DNA of 64,000 bases from Taishania sp965247975 (GTDB taxonomy: Bacteria; Bacteroidota; Bacteroidia; Flavobacteriales_D; Crocinitomicaceae): positions 1,860,001-1,924,000 of the forward strand of contig OZ252050.1 in NCBI GenBank assembly GCA_965247975.1, read 5' to 3'. Each line of letters starts with the position of its first letter. The stretch's first letter is position 1. Position numbers and translations under genes: made by a program. Below the pieces are notes generated by a model, which made no database searches, was not told the origin of the DNA, and saw only the letters and a list, made by a program, of their open reading frames with translations. Shown piece after piece: positions 15,677-24,008 of the stretch.

Positions 15677-16704
15677 CCTATTATTTTCAGCAAAGGTAGT
15701 TTAACGGAAAACATGTTGTTGTTTTCGTTGATTTCGATGGTTTTGTTTGTTAGAAACGTGTATTGTTCAGTCAATATCTGGAGGCCTTTTTTTGTTGAAT
15801 CCACGCTGTTCTTCAGGTTGATTGTATTCTCAACAAACAAGAATCCTTCCTTTTGTTTAATCGTAAAATGCATGGGACATTCATCATCAATTCTGTTGTG
15901 TTTGACAATATTCTCTAACAATAAATGCAGGGAAATTGGTGGAAGAACATAATTAAAATCGTTTACTTCGATGGAGTAATTGAAGTTTTTACCGAAGCGT
16001 TTTTTGAGCAAACGGGTATAGCTTTCGGCAAATTGTATCTCTTCCTTCAACGGAACAACCTCTGTTTCAGTTGTTTTTAAAATGTAGCGATACATGTCTG
16101 ACATTTCTTTTAAAAATTCATTGGCAATCGACTGATCCTGTCGGATTAATCCGGATAATGTATTGAGATTGTTGAACAGAAAATGTGGATTTAGCTGACT
16201 TTTTAATGCCCTGTTTTGCAGTTCAAGTTCGTTTCGTTTTAATCGTTCATTTTCTTCGTTTTCAAGCCTCCATCGTCTGAAAAAATTGAGACTGAACAAA
16301 AGGCTAATAACGATAATTCCTTTTAACAGACCTTCCAATGATGTAAGTACAAACAGCAACCAATTGAACAGCGGCAATTCTGGATAATTGATTTTAACGT
16401 AAATAGTTCTTAAAATAAAAAAGATACAATCATTTAATACCACAATTGCGATCACACCAAAAATGAACAATTGAATATTCATGCTCCATCCACTTTTTAA
16501 TAACTTATTCAGAGCAAATTGAGTAAGCGACCAAATGAGACCAAATTGAATTGAAATGATAAGTGCCGCGGTCCAATTGAAACCCAAACTCGCATCACTT
16601 GTCATGCTCATCATGAAAAATGTAGTATAGTAGATCAACCCAAGTAATGGGATGAATATCCAAGGGTAAATGCGAAAGCTGTTATTTTTGGTTGTTTTTG
16701 TCAT
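15673..16704 (-). CDS. LytS-type sensor histidine kinase
   Basis: A 343-residue protein with four hydrophobic segments in the first 145 residues. These are followed by a His_kinase domain (PF06580) with 'LKSQLNPHFLFNNLNTLSGLI' split around the phosphorylated His174. The ATPase region holds 'LHLLLENIVKHN' (N box). The terminal GHKL part is short, as usual for this class. No separate sensor domain is present, so the membrane segments probably sense. It is the first gene of the kinase/regulator operon. Confidence 0.88.
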   Translation of the reverse strand: MTKTTKNNSFRIYPWIFIPLLGLIYYTTFFMMSMTSDASLGFNWTAALIISIQFGLIWSLTQFALNKLLKSGWSMNIQLFIFGVIAIVVLNDCIFFILRTIYVKINYPELPLFNWLLFVLTSLEGLLKGIIVISLLFSLNFFRRWRLENEENERLKRNELELQNRALKSQLNPHFLFNNLNTLSGLIRQDQSIANEFLKEMSDMYRYILKTTETEVVPLKEEIQFAESYTRLLKKRFGKNFNYSIEVNDFNYVLPPISLHLLLENIVKHNRIDDECPMHFTIKQKEGFLFVENTINLKNSVDSTKKGLQILTEQYTFLTNKTIEINENNNMFSVKLPLLKIIG

Positions 16705-16908
16705 CTATTTAGCGAAAAGTAAAGATAGATTTTGTTTTATTAGTGTCCGATAAAAAAATATTTCAGTTTTAAATGCTTATGTTGCCTGCATAATTTAAAA
16801 TATTGAATCTCGGAGCCTTTAATTTCAAAAAATCCAAATTCGTTTCAAAATATTAAGGTTCCGTCCATAATCCGTTCAAATTTTGAGAAGTGAGGATGAA
16901 GAAAATGA

Positions 16909-17010
16909 TTGAACGGCTGACCGATTACAAAAGGCCCTTCCTTTCTTTTCGAATGGAAGGGTCTGTATTGCGCTAGCAATGCACTACTTTTGTTAAATCG
17001 GTCCGTTCAA
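16909..17010. repeat. 102-bp branched inverted-repeat element
   Basis: The outer stem TTGAACGG-(CTG)-ACCGATT-A-CAAAAG (16909-16933) pairs with CTTTTGTTAAATCGGTCCGTTCAA (16987-17010). Inside are two hairpins: CCCTTCC/GGAAGGG (16935-16941 with 16955-16961) and ATTGC/GCAAT (16967-16980). The result is a three-way junction of about 23 + 7 + 5 base pairs. It could be a structured RNA, a REP-like element or a non-autonomous transposon relic. The CCCTTCC hairpin could also act as a weak terminator. Confidence 0.5.
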
Positions 17011-17052
17011 GACTTTTCGCCGAACGGCTAAAATTTGGACTAGAGCTTTTTG

Positions 17053-17081
17053 GTTCTTTTTGGGGCAATGCCAAAAAGAAC
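17053..17081. terminator. Strong hairpin, probable terminator for the CPBP gene
   Basis: GTTCTTTTTGG (17053-17063) and CCAAAAAGAAC (17071-17081) pair perfectly around a 7-base loop, 38 bp beyond the stop codon of the CPBP gene. There is no distinct U-tract outside the stem, so this may instead be a repeat-type palindrome. Confidence 0.45.
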
Positions 17082-17118
17082 AAGAAATTAATCGGACAAT
17101 AATGATTTTGTTTCATTT

Positions 17119-18000
17119 CTATGTGCACATTTTTTTGAAAAGACCTTTTTTACTAGCATATCTCACGAGTAAGAATACAACGATACCAATGAGCGGACGT
17201 GTAAACTGAAAAATCCATGTTGGGATATCATAAATCTCAATGCGCACCAATCCTCCTAATTTCCAATTTTCTACTCCTCCGCCAAAGGAAAAACCGAACC
17301 AATTGATGCCAGTATGAACTCCAATAGCCAACCAAATGGAACGCGAATAATAGTAGAGCCCTGAAAAGACATAGGAGATTATGAATAAACTTATTGCTGA
17401 AGCGATGTTGAAATCGCGCACAACAAAATGACCGAGCGAAAAAAGAACACCCATGATGGTGAAAATGATGTGTGGGTTTAGATGTTCCCGAAGTGTTTCA
17501 ATCGGATAAGCTCGAGTTCCCAATTCCTCAATGAGTGAGTTCCAGATTAACATCCCGAAAAAGAAATAGACATAATAACCAATATACGAAACTATAGAAA
17601 TGTTGTTGGGAATTATAGAAACGAATTTGACCTCACCTGCATTCATTCCAAGCACGAGGTATTCCAATCCATGCATAAACACACCTACCATAAAACCAAT
17701 GAAGAAAAGCTTTAAAAGGTTGGATCTAAATCCGAGATCAGCGAGTGTTTTTTGGTGAATATATTTCTGTGCAAGCCAAATAATTGTCATGGAACAAGCT
17801 CCAAAAAGAAAGAAGAAAAAGACGTTGCCAAAATCAACCTTCATCCGAACATTGTTGTCTTTCATAATATCTACTCCAAATAACAGCGCGAACTGAATGA
17901 TGGGAATCATGATGGCAATGGAAGCAAAAACAACCAGGAATACGGTTATCAATTTAAGGTATAATTTCGTTTCGTAAAGTGTTCTAAATTTGACTAGCAT
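17119..18000 (-). CDS. CPBP-family intramembrane metalloprotease
   Basis: A 293-residue membrane protein with about eight hydrophobic helices. It carries the CPBP/Abi (Rce1-like) motifs: 'EELGTRAYP' (Glu158-Glu159...Arg163), 'SLGHF' with His191, and 'GVHTGINW' near 229-236. Family members cleave within the membrane or protect against bacteriocins. The substrate here is unknown. It lies upstream of the LytS/LytTR pair in the same direction but 414 bp away, so it probably has its own transcript. Confidence 0.82.
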   Translation of the reverse strand: MLVKFRTLYETKLYLKLITVFLVVFASIAIMIPIIQFALLFGVDIMKDNNVRMKVDFGNVFFFFLFGACSMTIIWLAQKYIHQKTLADLGFRSNLLKLFFIGFMVGVFMHGLEYLVLGMNAGEVKFVSIIPNNISIVSYIGYYVYFFFGMLIWNSLIEELGTRAYPIETLREHLNPHIIFTIMGVLFSLGHFVVRDFNIASAISLFIISYVFSGLYYYSRSIWLAIGVHTGINWFGFSFGGGVENWKLGGLVRIEIYDIPTWIFQFTRPLIGIVVFLLVRYASKKGLFKKMCT

Positions 18001-18180
18001 CTTTTTGAATTTGATCCAACAATGCTAATACAATCTTTTAGGTTGATATAGCTAAAAACAGCTAAAGCAGCCATAATTTAGGTTGAAGCAGTAATAAATG
18101 ATGTTGAAAGATTGGAGTTTATGAAGAATTGGGAGCGGTTAAAGCTATCAAATATGTTTTTGGAAGTTAAGTATCTACTT

Positions 18181-18237
18181 GTTCCTCGAAAGTTGATTTC
18201 TCGAAGACGAAATCAGCATTAGGCGGTTGTGTTATGA
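18181..18237 (-). repeat. Partial attC-like end
   Basis: In gene direction it opens TCATAACACAACCGCC, with the TAA stop of the gene ending at 18232 inside the box and the same TAACACAACC as site 11. A hairpin GATTTC...GAAATC lies at 18195-18214. The closing box is not evident, although GTTGGAT occurs near the next gene at about 18015. Confidence 0.35.
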
Positions 18238-19434
18238 TGGTTCTTTCCATGTTTTGTTAAATTCTTTAATGTTTTCAAGTATTTCATCTGTGCTGCTGCC
18301 TAGCTCTATGGCAATCATTTCGTAAATATGATATTCTGATTTATGACGATAGTAGAAATAAGTATATGTCCCAGAGTTCCCAATTAGGTTTAAGGCTCTA
18401 AATTTTGAAAAGCTCCGATCTTCAAGAGATATCAATGTTGTCAATATACCATCCCTTGAGATTTGATAAACAGCCTTTTCGCTTTTAAATAAAAATCGAT
18501 CATTTTTTTTGTCTTCAATAATCAGATAGTTCGCGTTTTTATATATAGACGTATCATAGGGCGCTATCTCATCTAATATTTGACCTGTGTTTAAATCTAA
18601 AATAAAGAAATAAAATAGGGTATGCTTATCTGGATAAGCTGATTTATTTTCGCTATCGGTAAATGCACTTACTAATATTCGATTATTCGATAATTCAAGA
18701 ACCTGTAGTAGTTGTATATTATATGGTTGAGAGCGAAATCCAAGATTGAGATCCCAATTCTCTTTAATCTTCTCTTCACGTTTCTTTACAAAATCTAGCA
18801 AAAAATCATGCGTGCCATGGTTGTTTAGGTTCATGTTTTTTGGGAATAATCCTTTACTCTCATTTCCTTTTATTAATTCATTATAAGTCCAACAGTCTTG
18901 CAGATATGATGTTTCGAAGGGAAATTTAGAAAGAAATGAAGGTGATTTCTCCTTGCTTATCCCAAGAATATACCGATCTCTATATTTTTTTCCTTTAGTA
19001 ATACAGATAATTCTCCCGTCTTTGATCTTGAAAAAGGAACTGAAAAATTGCAATTCATTGTTTTCTTCAGAACTAAGTATATTTAGAACTTTTCCGTTCG
19101 TGTCAATGACATAGCATCTGTTGTAATTGGTGGAAACAACTAAGTTTTTACCATCCAAATAAAGAAATCTTGGAAATTCGTTTGGTAAGTTATCATTGTG
19201 TATTTCTCTCAGGTTTTGATCTACTTCTGAAAGTGATATTTTACCAGTAACTGCTAATGATTGATTATAAATGATGATATTCCTGTCCTCTCTAAAGTCT
19301 TCCAATTTCATCGCCATCATCGCTTCAGGACTGACTTCTTCTTTTTCAATATTATAGAAATTCCCATTTTCATCAAATGTAAATGGCATGATTCCATGAT
19401 GAACAGGAAGTATGTATATTTTATTCTTTATCAT
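18232..19434 (-). CDS. Hypothetical protein, possible beta-propeller
   Basis: A 400-residue soluble protein without a signal peptide. Repeated short strands such as 'RFLYLDGKNLVVSTNYNRCYVIDTNGKVL', 'NRILVSAFTD', 'FFILDLNTGQIL' and 'DRFLFKSEKAVYQISRDG' are spaced about 50-60 residues apart. That suggests blades of a beta-propeller (inference). No enzyme motif is recognised. Its stop lies inside an attC-like box. Confidence 0.55.
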   Translation of the reverse strand: MIKNKIYILPVHHGIMPFTFDENGNFYNIEKEEVSPEAMMAMKLEDFREDRNIIIYNQSLAVTGKISLSEVDQNLREIHNDNLPNEFPRFLYLDGKNLVVSTNYNRCYVIDTNGKVLNILSSEENNELQFFSSFFKIKDGRIICITKGKKYRDRYILGISKEKSPSFLSKFPFETSYLQDCWTYNELIKGNESKGLFPKNMNLNNHGTHDFLLDFVKKREEKIKENWDLNLGFRSQPYNIQLLQVLELSNNRILVSAFTDSENKSAYPDKHTLFYFFILDLNTGQILDEIAPYDTSIYKNANYLIIEDKKNDRFLFKSEKAVYQISRDGILTTLISLEDRSFSKFRALNLIGNSGTYTYFYYRHKSEYHIYEMIAIELGSSTDEILENIKEFNKTWKEPS

Positions 19435-19445
19435 ATTACTTATTT

Positions 19446-19587
19446 AGTTCAATGCATCGTTTTCTTGCTCGGCGACGTGCCGACTTTATAAAGTAAACTT
19501 AAGCTCGAAGTTAGATTATTTTCTTTCATAAAAATCGTTTTTCGAAGCAAGATCGAAGGCATGTAACCAAACAAGTGTAATAGGTAT
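19446..19587 (-). repeat. attC-like spacer (hairpin-rich type, copy B)
   Basis: It matches the site at 11471-11607 over about 80 bp, including the CGGC-GACGT-GCCG hairpin (about 19469-19482) and 'CGAAGTTAGATTATTTT'. Arms TCTTGCTCGG and CGAAGCAAGA pair. In gene direction it begins CTATTACAC near the stop, a decayed version of the YAAC box. Confidence 0.45.
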
Positions 19588-20259
19588 TTAATATTTCTTT
19601 TCATTCTTATTCCAATATGATTCTATAAATACCCATTTATCAGATAGGACATTTATATGCTCTTCAAAATCTAGAGTTTGGATCAATTCAAGTTTAGAAT
19701 TTTTAAGGTTTAATTTTGAAATTTCAATTTTCCTATTTTCTTTTATCGAGTCACAACCGTATCCATTGATTTCTCCTAATACAACAAATGCATTGTTTCT
19801 AATAAAACCTAATTCACTTGTCCAATCCGAATCAGCACAACCTCTTGAAAAATAAGAGAAATATCGGTTTGAATTTGGAAGTTTTTTAATGTCCAGCATC
19901 GTGTTTTCGAGTTTGTTGAATTTTTGATTTTCCGAAGAATACAAATAATTATCACATTGGTTTGGCATATTGCTAAAGGCAAAAACTCTTAAATCTTCGA
20001 AACCATCTTCATTAATATCCAGTATTTCCATTGCAAAATAAAAATCTTCAGCTTTTACTATTGTGTCAGTTTTATGAATAAGCATATAAAAATGGTCATT
20101 CTTAATAACGTATTCGTACCGCTCATTATTGATTAATATTGGAGAATAAGACATTTCACTTGAGGTGGTTGAGCCAGTTTTTAATTTCAATTTTTTTGTC
20201 TTTTCTGTTTTTGAATTACAGGAAAATAAGATTAAAATTATGGATATTGTGAGCCTCAT
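19588..20259 (-). CDS. Lipoprotein with EF-hand-like loop
   Basis: A 223-residue protein with a short lipoprotein signal (MRLTISIILILFSC, Cys14). 'DINEDGFEDLRVF' near residue 82 is a DxNxDGxxDL calcium loop as seen in VCBS/FG-GAP proteins. The rest is beta-rich with two cysteines near 'GCADSDW' and 'GYGCDS'. The specific role is unknown. Confidence 0.62.
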   Translation of the reverse strand: MRLTISIILILFSCNSKTEKTKKLKLKTGSTTSSEMSYSPILINNERYEYVIKNDHFYMLIHKTDTIVKAEDFYFAMEILDINEDGFEDLRVFAFSNMPNQCDNYLYSSENQKFNKLENTMLDIKKLPNSNRYFSYFSRGCADSDWTSELGFIRNNAFVVLGEINGYGCDSIKENRKIEISKLNLKNSKLELIQTLDFEEHINVLSDKWVFIESYWNKNEKKY

Positions 20260-20264
20260 CTTAC

Positions 20265-20455
20265 CTATAACTTACATATACACACAACTCCCATTCACCT
20301 CTAATTCCAATTCTTTAAATCCCCAATTGCATAATCTATTGAAAACCAACAAAAAATCCGAAAAACAGTTATAAGTATTTGAAATCATAGTTGTTGAGTT
20401 GCGCATATTCAAAGATAGAATTTATTTTTCAAAAAAGGAGGAGTGTAAGTTAACT
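20265..20455 (-). repeat. attC-like site, ~195-bp repeat family copy D
   Basis: In gene direction it opens AGTTAAC (20455-20449) and closes GTTATAG (20271-20265) six bases before the ATG at 20259. Its body is closest to copy E at 23282-23476. Both follow the same AHSA1 gene 3' end, which here is truncated. Confidence 0.62.
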
Positions 20456-20502
20456 ATAAGCGATTGAAAACCAGTTCATCATAAATCCTACGTTTTTTCA
20501 AG

Positions 20503-20673
20503 TCTATGTGCGTTTCAATCCGTTTTGTATTTCTCGTCCCAAACGATCAAAATTTTCTTCGTTCTTAGGAGCAACAAATTTTCTCATTTTTTCGCGTTCT
20601 TCCGCCGTTTCAAAAAGCATCCGAAAGGTGATTTGCGTGTTGTTTTCTGTTACTTGTTCAAATGTGATTTCAT
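20503..20673 (-). pseudogene. AHSA1/SRPBCC gene, 3' fragment (duplicate of 23516-23953)
   Basis: It matches the last about 55 codons of the intact gene at 23516-23953 almost base for base, including 'RMLFETAEE', 'KMRKFVAPKNEENFDRL' and 'REIQNG'. The tail is changed to LKRT and ends in TAG. Homology stops sharply near 20673, next to AAGTTA-TTG-TAACTT (about 20679-20693). It has no start and is a truncated duplicate carrying its downstream repeat with it. Confidence 0.75.
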
Positions 20674-20699
20674 TTCTAAGTTACAATAACTTTGATGAA

Positions 20700-21158
20700 C
20701 TATTGTAATCTATTCCCACTAACTACGTGTGTTGCTATTGAAACATGGTCTTGGTGATGATATCTTAAAGTGTGAGTAAAGTTAAGCTCGTTTTTACCTT
20801 TAAAGTAGCCTTCCAAAGTTTGTCCTGTACTGTATTCATTTGGGCTTTTTTCTCCTCCAAAAGTCAAAACACCATCGTCGTCAACTTTTGCGAGATAAGA
20901 TGCATTTGCAAAAGCTATTATTACAATATTGTCTTCGACCCAATCGATTGTTCCTTCTGCCACAACCGTGTCTTGTAGAGTAATTTGAGGATCGTTTTGA
21001 TTGCCCGAAATGTAATAATAGCCCTCATTGATTGAAATAAATTCAAAATTTCCTGTATAATTTTTTTTAATTCGACGTTTCTCACAACCTGTGAAGAGTA
21101 CAATAAATAATAGAATGAAAACTTGTGTTAGAAGTACTGGTTTCCTCTTGTTTTTCAT
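20700..21158 (-). CDS. Lipoprotein, unknown function
   Basis: A 152-residue protein with a basic N-terminus and lipoprotein signal ending LLFIVLFTGC (Cys25). The mature part has regular beta strands ('YTGNFEFISINEGYYYISG', 'VVAEGTIDWVEDN', 'LEGYFKGKNELNFTH'), typical of small lipocalin-like or immunoglobulin-like outer-membrane lipoproteins. The function is unknown. It appears to have landed at the breakpoint that truncates the AHSA1 copy. Confidence 0.62.
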   Translation of the reverse strand: MKNKRKPVLLTQVFILLFIVLFTGCEKRRIKKNYTGNFEFISINEGYYYISGNQNDPQITLQDTVVAEGTIDWVEDNIVIIAFANASYLAKVDDDGVLTFGGEKSPNEYSTGQTLEGYFKGKNELNFTHTLRYHHQDHVSIATHVVSGNRLQ

Positions 21159-21406
21159 GTGATGCTTTTAATCGTGTTTGTTCATGATCCCAAGCTTTAC
21201 GTATGTTATGGATTAAAGAAACCAAAACTTTCGGTTAAGCGCTGATTATAAAGATACAAAATAAAATTTAAATTATGTCGAGAACCTGCGATAGGGTTAA
21301 GCTGCTTCAAATGACAAACCAACTGAAGCTCGACATCTCATCCACGCACTCCACGAAGGTATTTTTGATTTGAATTTCTGATTCTGGCTTAAAAAGGTAT
21401 TTCAGT

Positions 21407-21739
21407 TCAAGTTCTTAAATTCATCATGAATTGTCCATCTCTAGTCAATCTGTCGCACTCTGCTCGAAAGGCATTGTAGTTTTTCGTCAAATTTTCTGAG
21501 GCCACGACCAGTTCAATGACGTGTTTGCAGGTGATTGCGTAACCATCCTCGTTTACAAAAAACAAGGTTGCAGCGCCAGGAATGATTTGTTTGACAGCAT
21601 AGGTGCGCATGATGGTGTGTATGGGTCTGGTGAAATTTGCCGCTTTTTCTATGGAGTCATCGAACTTGGGGGGGGGATGTATTACGGTTGGCGTTTGGGG
21701 AAGAAGCCGATTTTTAAAATTAATACATTTTGCGATCAA
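21407..21739 (-). pseudogene. Truncated trypsin-like serine protease with G9 tract
   Basis: A 110-codon frame holding only the first catalytic block of a trypsin-like peptidase: 'GAATLFFVNEDGYAITCKHVIELV', with the His of the triad in CKHV. The Asp and Ser blocks are missing. No ATG starts the frame before residue 44, and the upstream frame opens right after an attC-like site. A run of nine G (plus strand, 21668-21676) encodes PPP and is unusual in this AT-rich DNA. It is probably a broken gene. Confidence 0.55.
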
Positions 21740-21756
21740 TGATCTTAAGTTTTTAT

Positions 21757-21811
21757 GTTAAACGTTGATCGCCACCAAAATTTCGGCTTTTTTACTAAGT
21801 GTGTGTTAGAC
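21757..21811 (-). repeat. attC-like site, compact
   Basis: In gene direction it opens GTCTAAC (perfect RYYYAAC) four bases after the TAA ending at 21816 and closes GTTTAAC. It is 55 bp, with only weak pairing between the arms. Confidence 0.42.
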
Positions 21812-21815
21812 GAAT

Positions 21816-23255
21816 TTAATTTATTCTATTTAATTCATTTTCTAGTTCGACGATATCCATTTCTTTGAAATTGTTCAAGGTGAATGGCGATTTTGTTATC
21901 TTGGTTTTTGACTTTGCGAGAGTCGGATTCCCATTCATCAAGCCAATTCCAAGAACTGTAGTTTGCTGCCCAATTGGAACATTTTTAAATATTGTTTTTC
22001 CGCTTTTTGTTTCTCCATTCATAATAGTTCTTTCTCCACCATTATTTTCAAATATTAGTCTGACTTTTTGTTCTGATTTTTCAGCACTATTGACAATGAA
22101 ATCTGTTTTTTGATCAGCTGGAATGTCCAAAAACCTATCACAGTTTATCCATCCCAATTTGGTAACTGCAAAAACATAGTTGTTCAATTCAAATTGATTG
22201 ATTTTGATGGAAGCGACATTTCGGGATTTCTGAATTTTACTTCTAAATTTCTCTTTGAATTTTTGCCAATCTATATTTCTGAAACCCATAATCCCCAACG
22301 CATAGTATCTATCTTTTTGATATCCATTAAGAAGTGTGTTAAAATCAATCGGAGGTATTGAGCTGAAGTACTTTTGAGTTTGTTTGACGGCTTCCGGTAT
22401 GTCATTTGTCACTTCATCATCTAGAGTTTGGTCGTATTCATCAAGTTTATAGCCATACATTTTACCTTTTTCGTTTAATTTGAATTCGAGATGAACCCTC
22501 CAATTATTTAAATAAAATTGTTTAGCGAAACTATCACTTACTGTACTTTGATCGATTATATATTCATACACAGTGCCTTTGTAACCAACAATTTTGGCAT
22601 CCATAATATCTCCAGAACCTAGAGCAAAGGTAAGGTCGTATCTATACTCATTATCTGTTAGTTCTATTGGGTATTCAACTGATGGGGCAGAGTCCAAATT
22701 AGACCCTTCGCTTTGTGGCGCTTGATCCAATTCAAACATTTTATAATCAGGAATCCAAGTCGTTGCTCCATTTCGAGCCTTAACCGAATAGAACAAATCC
22801 ATCTCAGTATCTGAATTAGCCTTAGGAAATCCAATTTGCAAAGCACCACCATCTCTAATCTCGAGATTTTTACCATCCGCCTTTGCGGCAATATATATCA
22901 TACCAGCCGATGCTAAAATACTACCTTGTGAATTTGTGTGAAGTCCTTGTCCAATTATCGATGCGTTCGTATAACATTCCTTTAATTCAATTTCTATTTC
23001 CCCTTTAGGTTTTGTTCCATCTTCAAACACAAAGCTATTTGCAGGAATGTAAATTACAGTTCCTTCTTCACCATTAATAATGGATTCTTCATTTGCCGAA
23101 ATCTCAAACTTAGTATTAAGAGGTTTCAAATTCGTCATTACATCCTTTACTTCATTCATTGCGATGTAAATCCTTTCTTGAGAATTTTCTTGATTACTAC
23201 TACAGCTAATCAAGATAGCTGAAAGAACTATGAAAGTGAATGTTTTTATAATCAT
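21816..23255 (-). CDS. Large lipoprotein, Bacteroidetes-type hypothetical
   Basis: A 479-residue protein with lipoprotein signal (MIIKTFTFIVLSAILISC, Cys18). Residues about 50-160 form a beta-sandwich-like region ('GEEGTVIYIPANSFVFEDG', 'GEIEIELKE', 'ASAGMIYIAAKADGKNL', 'ALQIGFP'). That pattern recurs in lipid-anchored Bacteroidetes surface proteins of unknown role. The C-terminal 300 residues contain further beta strands. No enzyme motif is visible. It is the longest gene of the accessory region before 25 kb. Confidence 0.68.
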   Translation of the reverse strand: MIIKTFTFIVLSAILISCSSNQENSQERIYIAMNEVKDVMTNLKPLNTKFEISANEESIINGEEGTVIYIPANSFVFEDGTKPKGEIEIELKECYTNASIIGQGLHTNSQGSILASAGMIYIAAKADGKNLEIRDGGALQIGFPKANSDTEMDLFYSVKARNGATTWIPDYKMFELDQAPQSEGSNLDSAPSVEYPIELTDNEYRYDLTFALGSGDIMDAKIVGYKGTVYEYIIDQSTVSDSFAKQFYLNNWRVHLEFKLNEKGKMYGYKLDEYDQTLDDEVTNDIPEAVKQTQKYFSSIPPIDFNTLLNGYQKDRYYALGIMGFRNIDWQKFKEKFRSKIQKSRNVASIKINQFELNNYVFAVTKLGWINCDRFLDIPADQKTDFIVNSAEKSEQKVRLIFENNGGERTIMNGETKSGKTIFKNVPIGQQTTVLGIGLMNGNPTLAKSKTKITKSPFTLNNFKEMDIVELENELNRIN

Positions 23256-23281
23256 ATTGTTAGTGTATTCTGGGTTATTGC

Positions 23282-23476
23282 GTATAACTTACTTATACAC
23301 GCAACTCCCATTCACTTCTAATTCCAATTCTTTTAATCCCTGATCGCACAATCCATTGAAAACCAATAAAAAATCCGAAAAACAGTTGTAAGTACTTGAA
23401 ATCATAGTTGCTGAGTTGCGCATATTCAAAGATAGAATTTATTTTTCAAAAAGGCGAGGAGTGAAAGCGGATAGAC
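23282..23476 (-). repeat. attC-like site, ~195-bp repeat family copy E
   Basis: In gene direction it opens GTCTATC (one change from GTCTAAC) 39 bp after the AHSA1 stop and closes GTTATAC (23288-23282) 26 bp before the ATG at 23255. Its body is nearly the same as copy D. Confidence 0.62.
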
Positions 23477-23515
23477 TTCAGTAAGCAACGAATTTATTAT
23501 ACACCTCCAGATTTC

Positions 23516-23953
23516 TCACATCCAACCATTTTGTATTTCTCGTTCCAAACGATCAAAATTTTCTTCGTTCTTAGGTGCAACAAATTTTCTCATTTTTTCG
23601 CATTCTTCTGCCGTTTCAAAAAGCATCCGAAAGGTGATTTGGGTGTTGTTTTCTGTTACTGGTTCAAATGTTATTTCCATGTCGAACAAAGGCTGTGTGA
23701 GTCGCTTCCAACTTACGCGTTTATTGGGTTCAACCGCTTCGAAAACGGAGGCATTTTCATAGTTTCCTTTTTCTGGACCATGCATCGTAAGGATCCAATT
23801 TCCGCCAGGGCGGAGATCAAATTCATGAATGGTGTTTGTAAAACCTTCTGGTCCCCACCAATTTTTTAGGTAGTTTGGATTTTCGAAAGCATGATAAACC
23901 ATTTCAACTGGCGCATTGATGATTCGGGAGCTTATAATTTCACGATTGTTCAT
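23516..23953 (-). CDS. AHSA1-type SRPBCC protein
   Basis: A 145-residue protein of the activator-of-Hsp90-homologue-1 (AHSA1) type within the SRPBCC/START fold. It has the N-terminal 'SRIINAPVEMVYHAFENPNYLKNWWGPEGF', central 'DLRPGGNWILTMHGPEG'-like strand pair, and the C-terminal helix 'EENFDRLEREIQ'. Family members bind small hydrophobic ligands in the cytoplasm. The length is standard. A truncated copy of its 3' end occurs at 20503-20673. Confidence 0.87.
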   Translation of the reverse strand: MNNREIISSRIINAPVEMVYHAFENPNYLKNWWGPEGFTNTIHEFDLRPGGNWILTMHGPEKGNYENASVFEAVEPNKRVSWKRLTQPLFDMEITFEPVTENNTQITFRMLFETAEECEKMRKFVAPKNEENFDRLEREIQNGWM

Positions 23954-24008
23954 GGTTAGTGATTTTACATTTGTTATTTTAGGATTCTATGAATATGACA
24001 ATCAGCAA

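Larger units (their letters stand above)
16705..17118. other. Gene-free 414-bp spacer rich in inverted repeats
   Basis: No coding region is supported. The spacer contains a three-way-junction inverted repeat (16909-17010) and a strong hairpin (17053-17081), both listed separately. Confidence 0.6.

Noticed and set aside
376..23476. Spacers considered as a CRISPR array
   Set aside because: The repeats are long, inverted, irregularly spaced by whole genes and of several types. There are no short direct repeats with uniform spacers and no cas genes.
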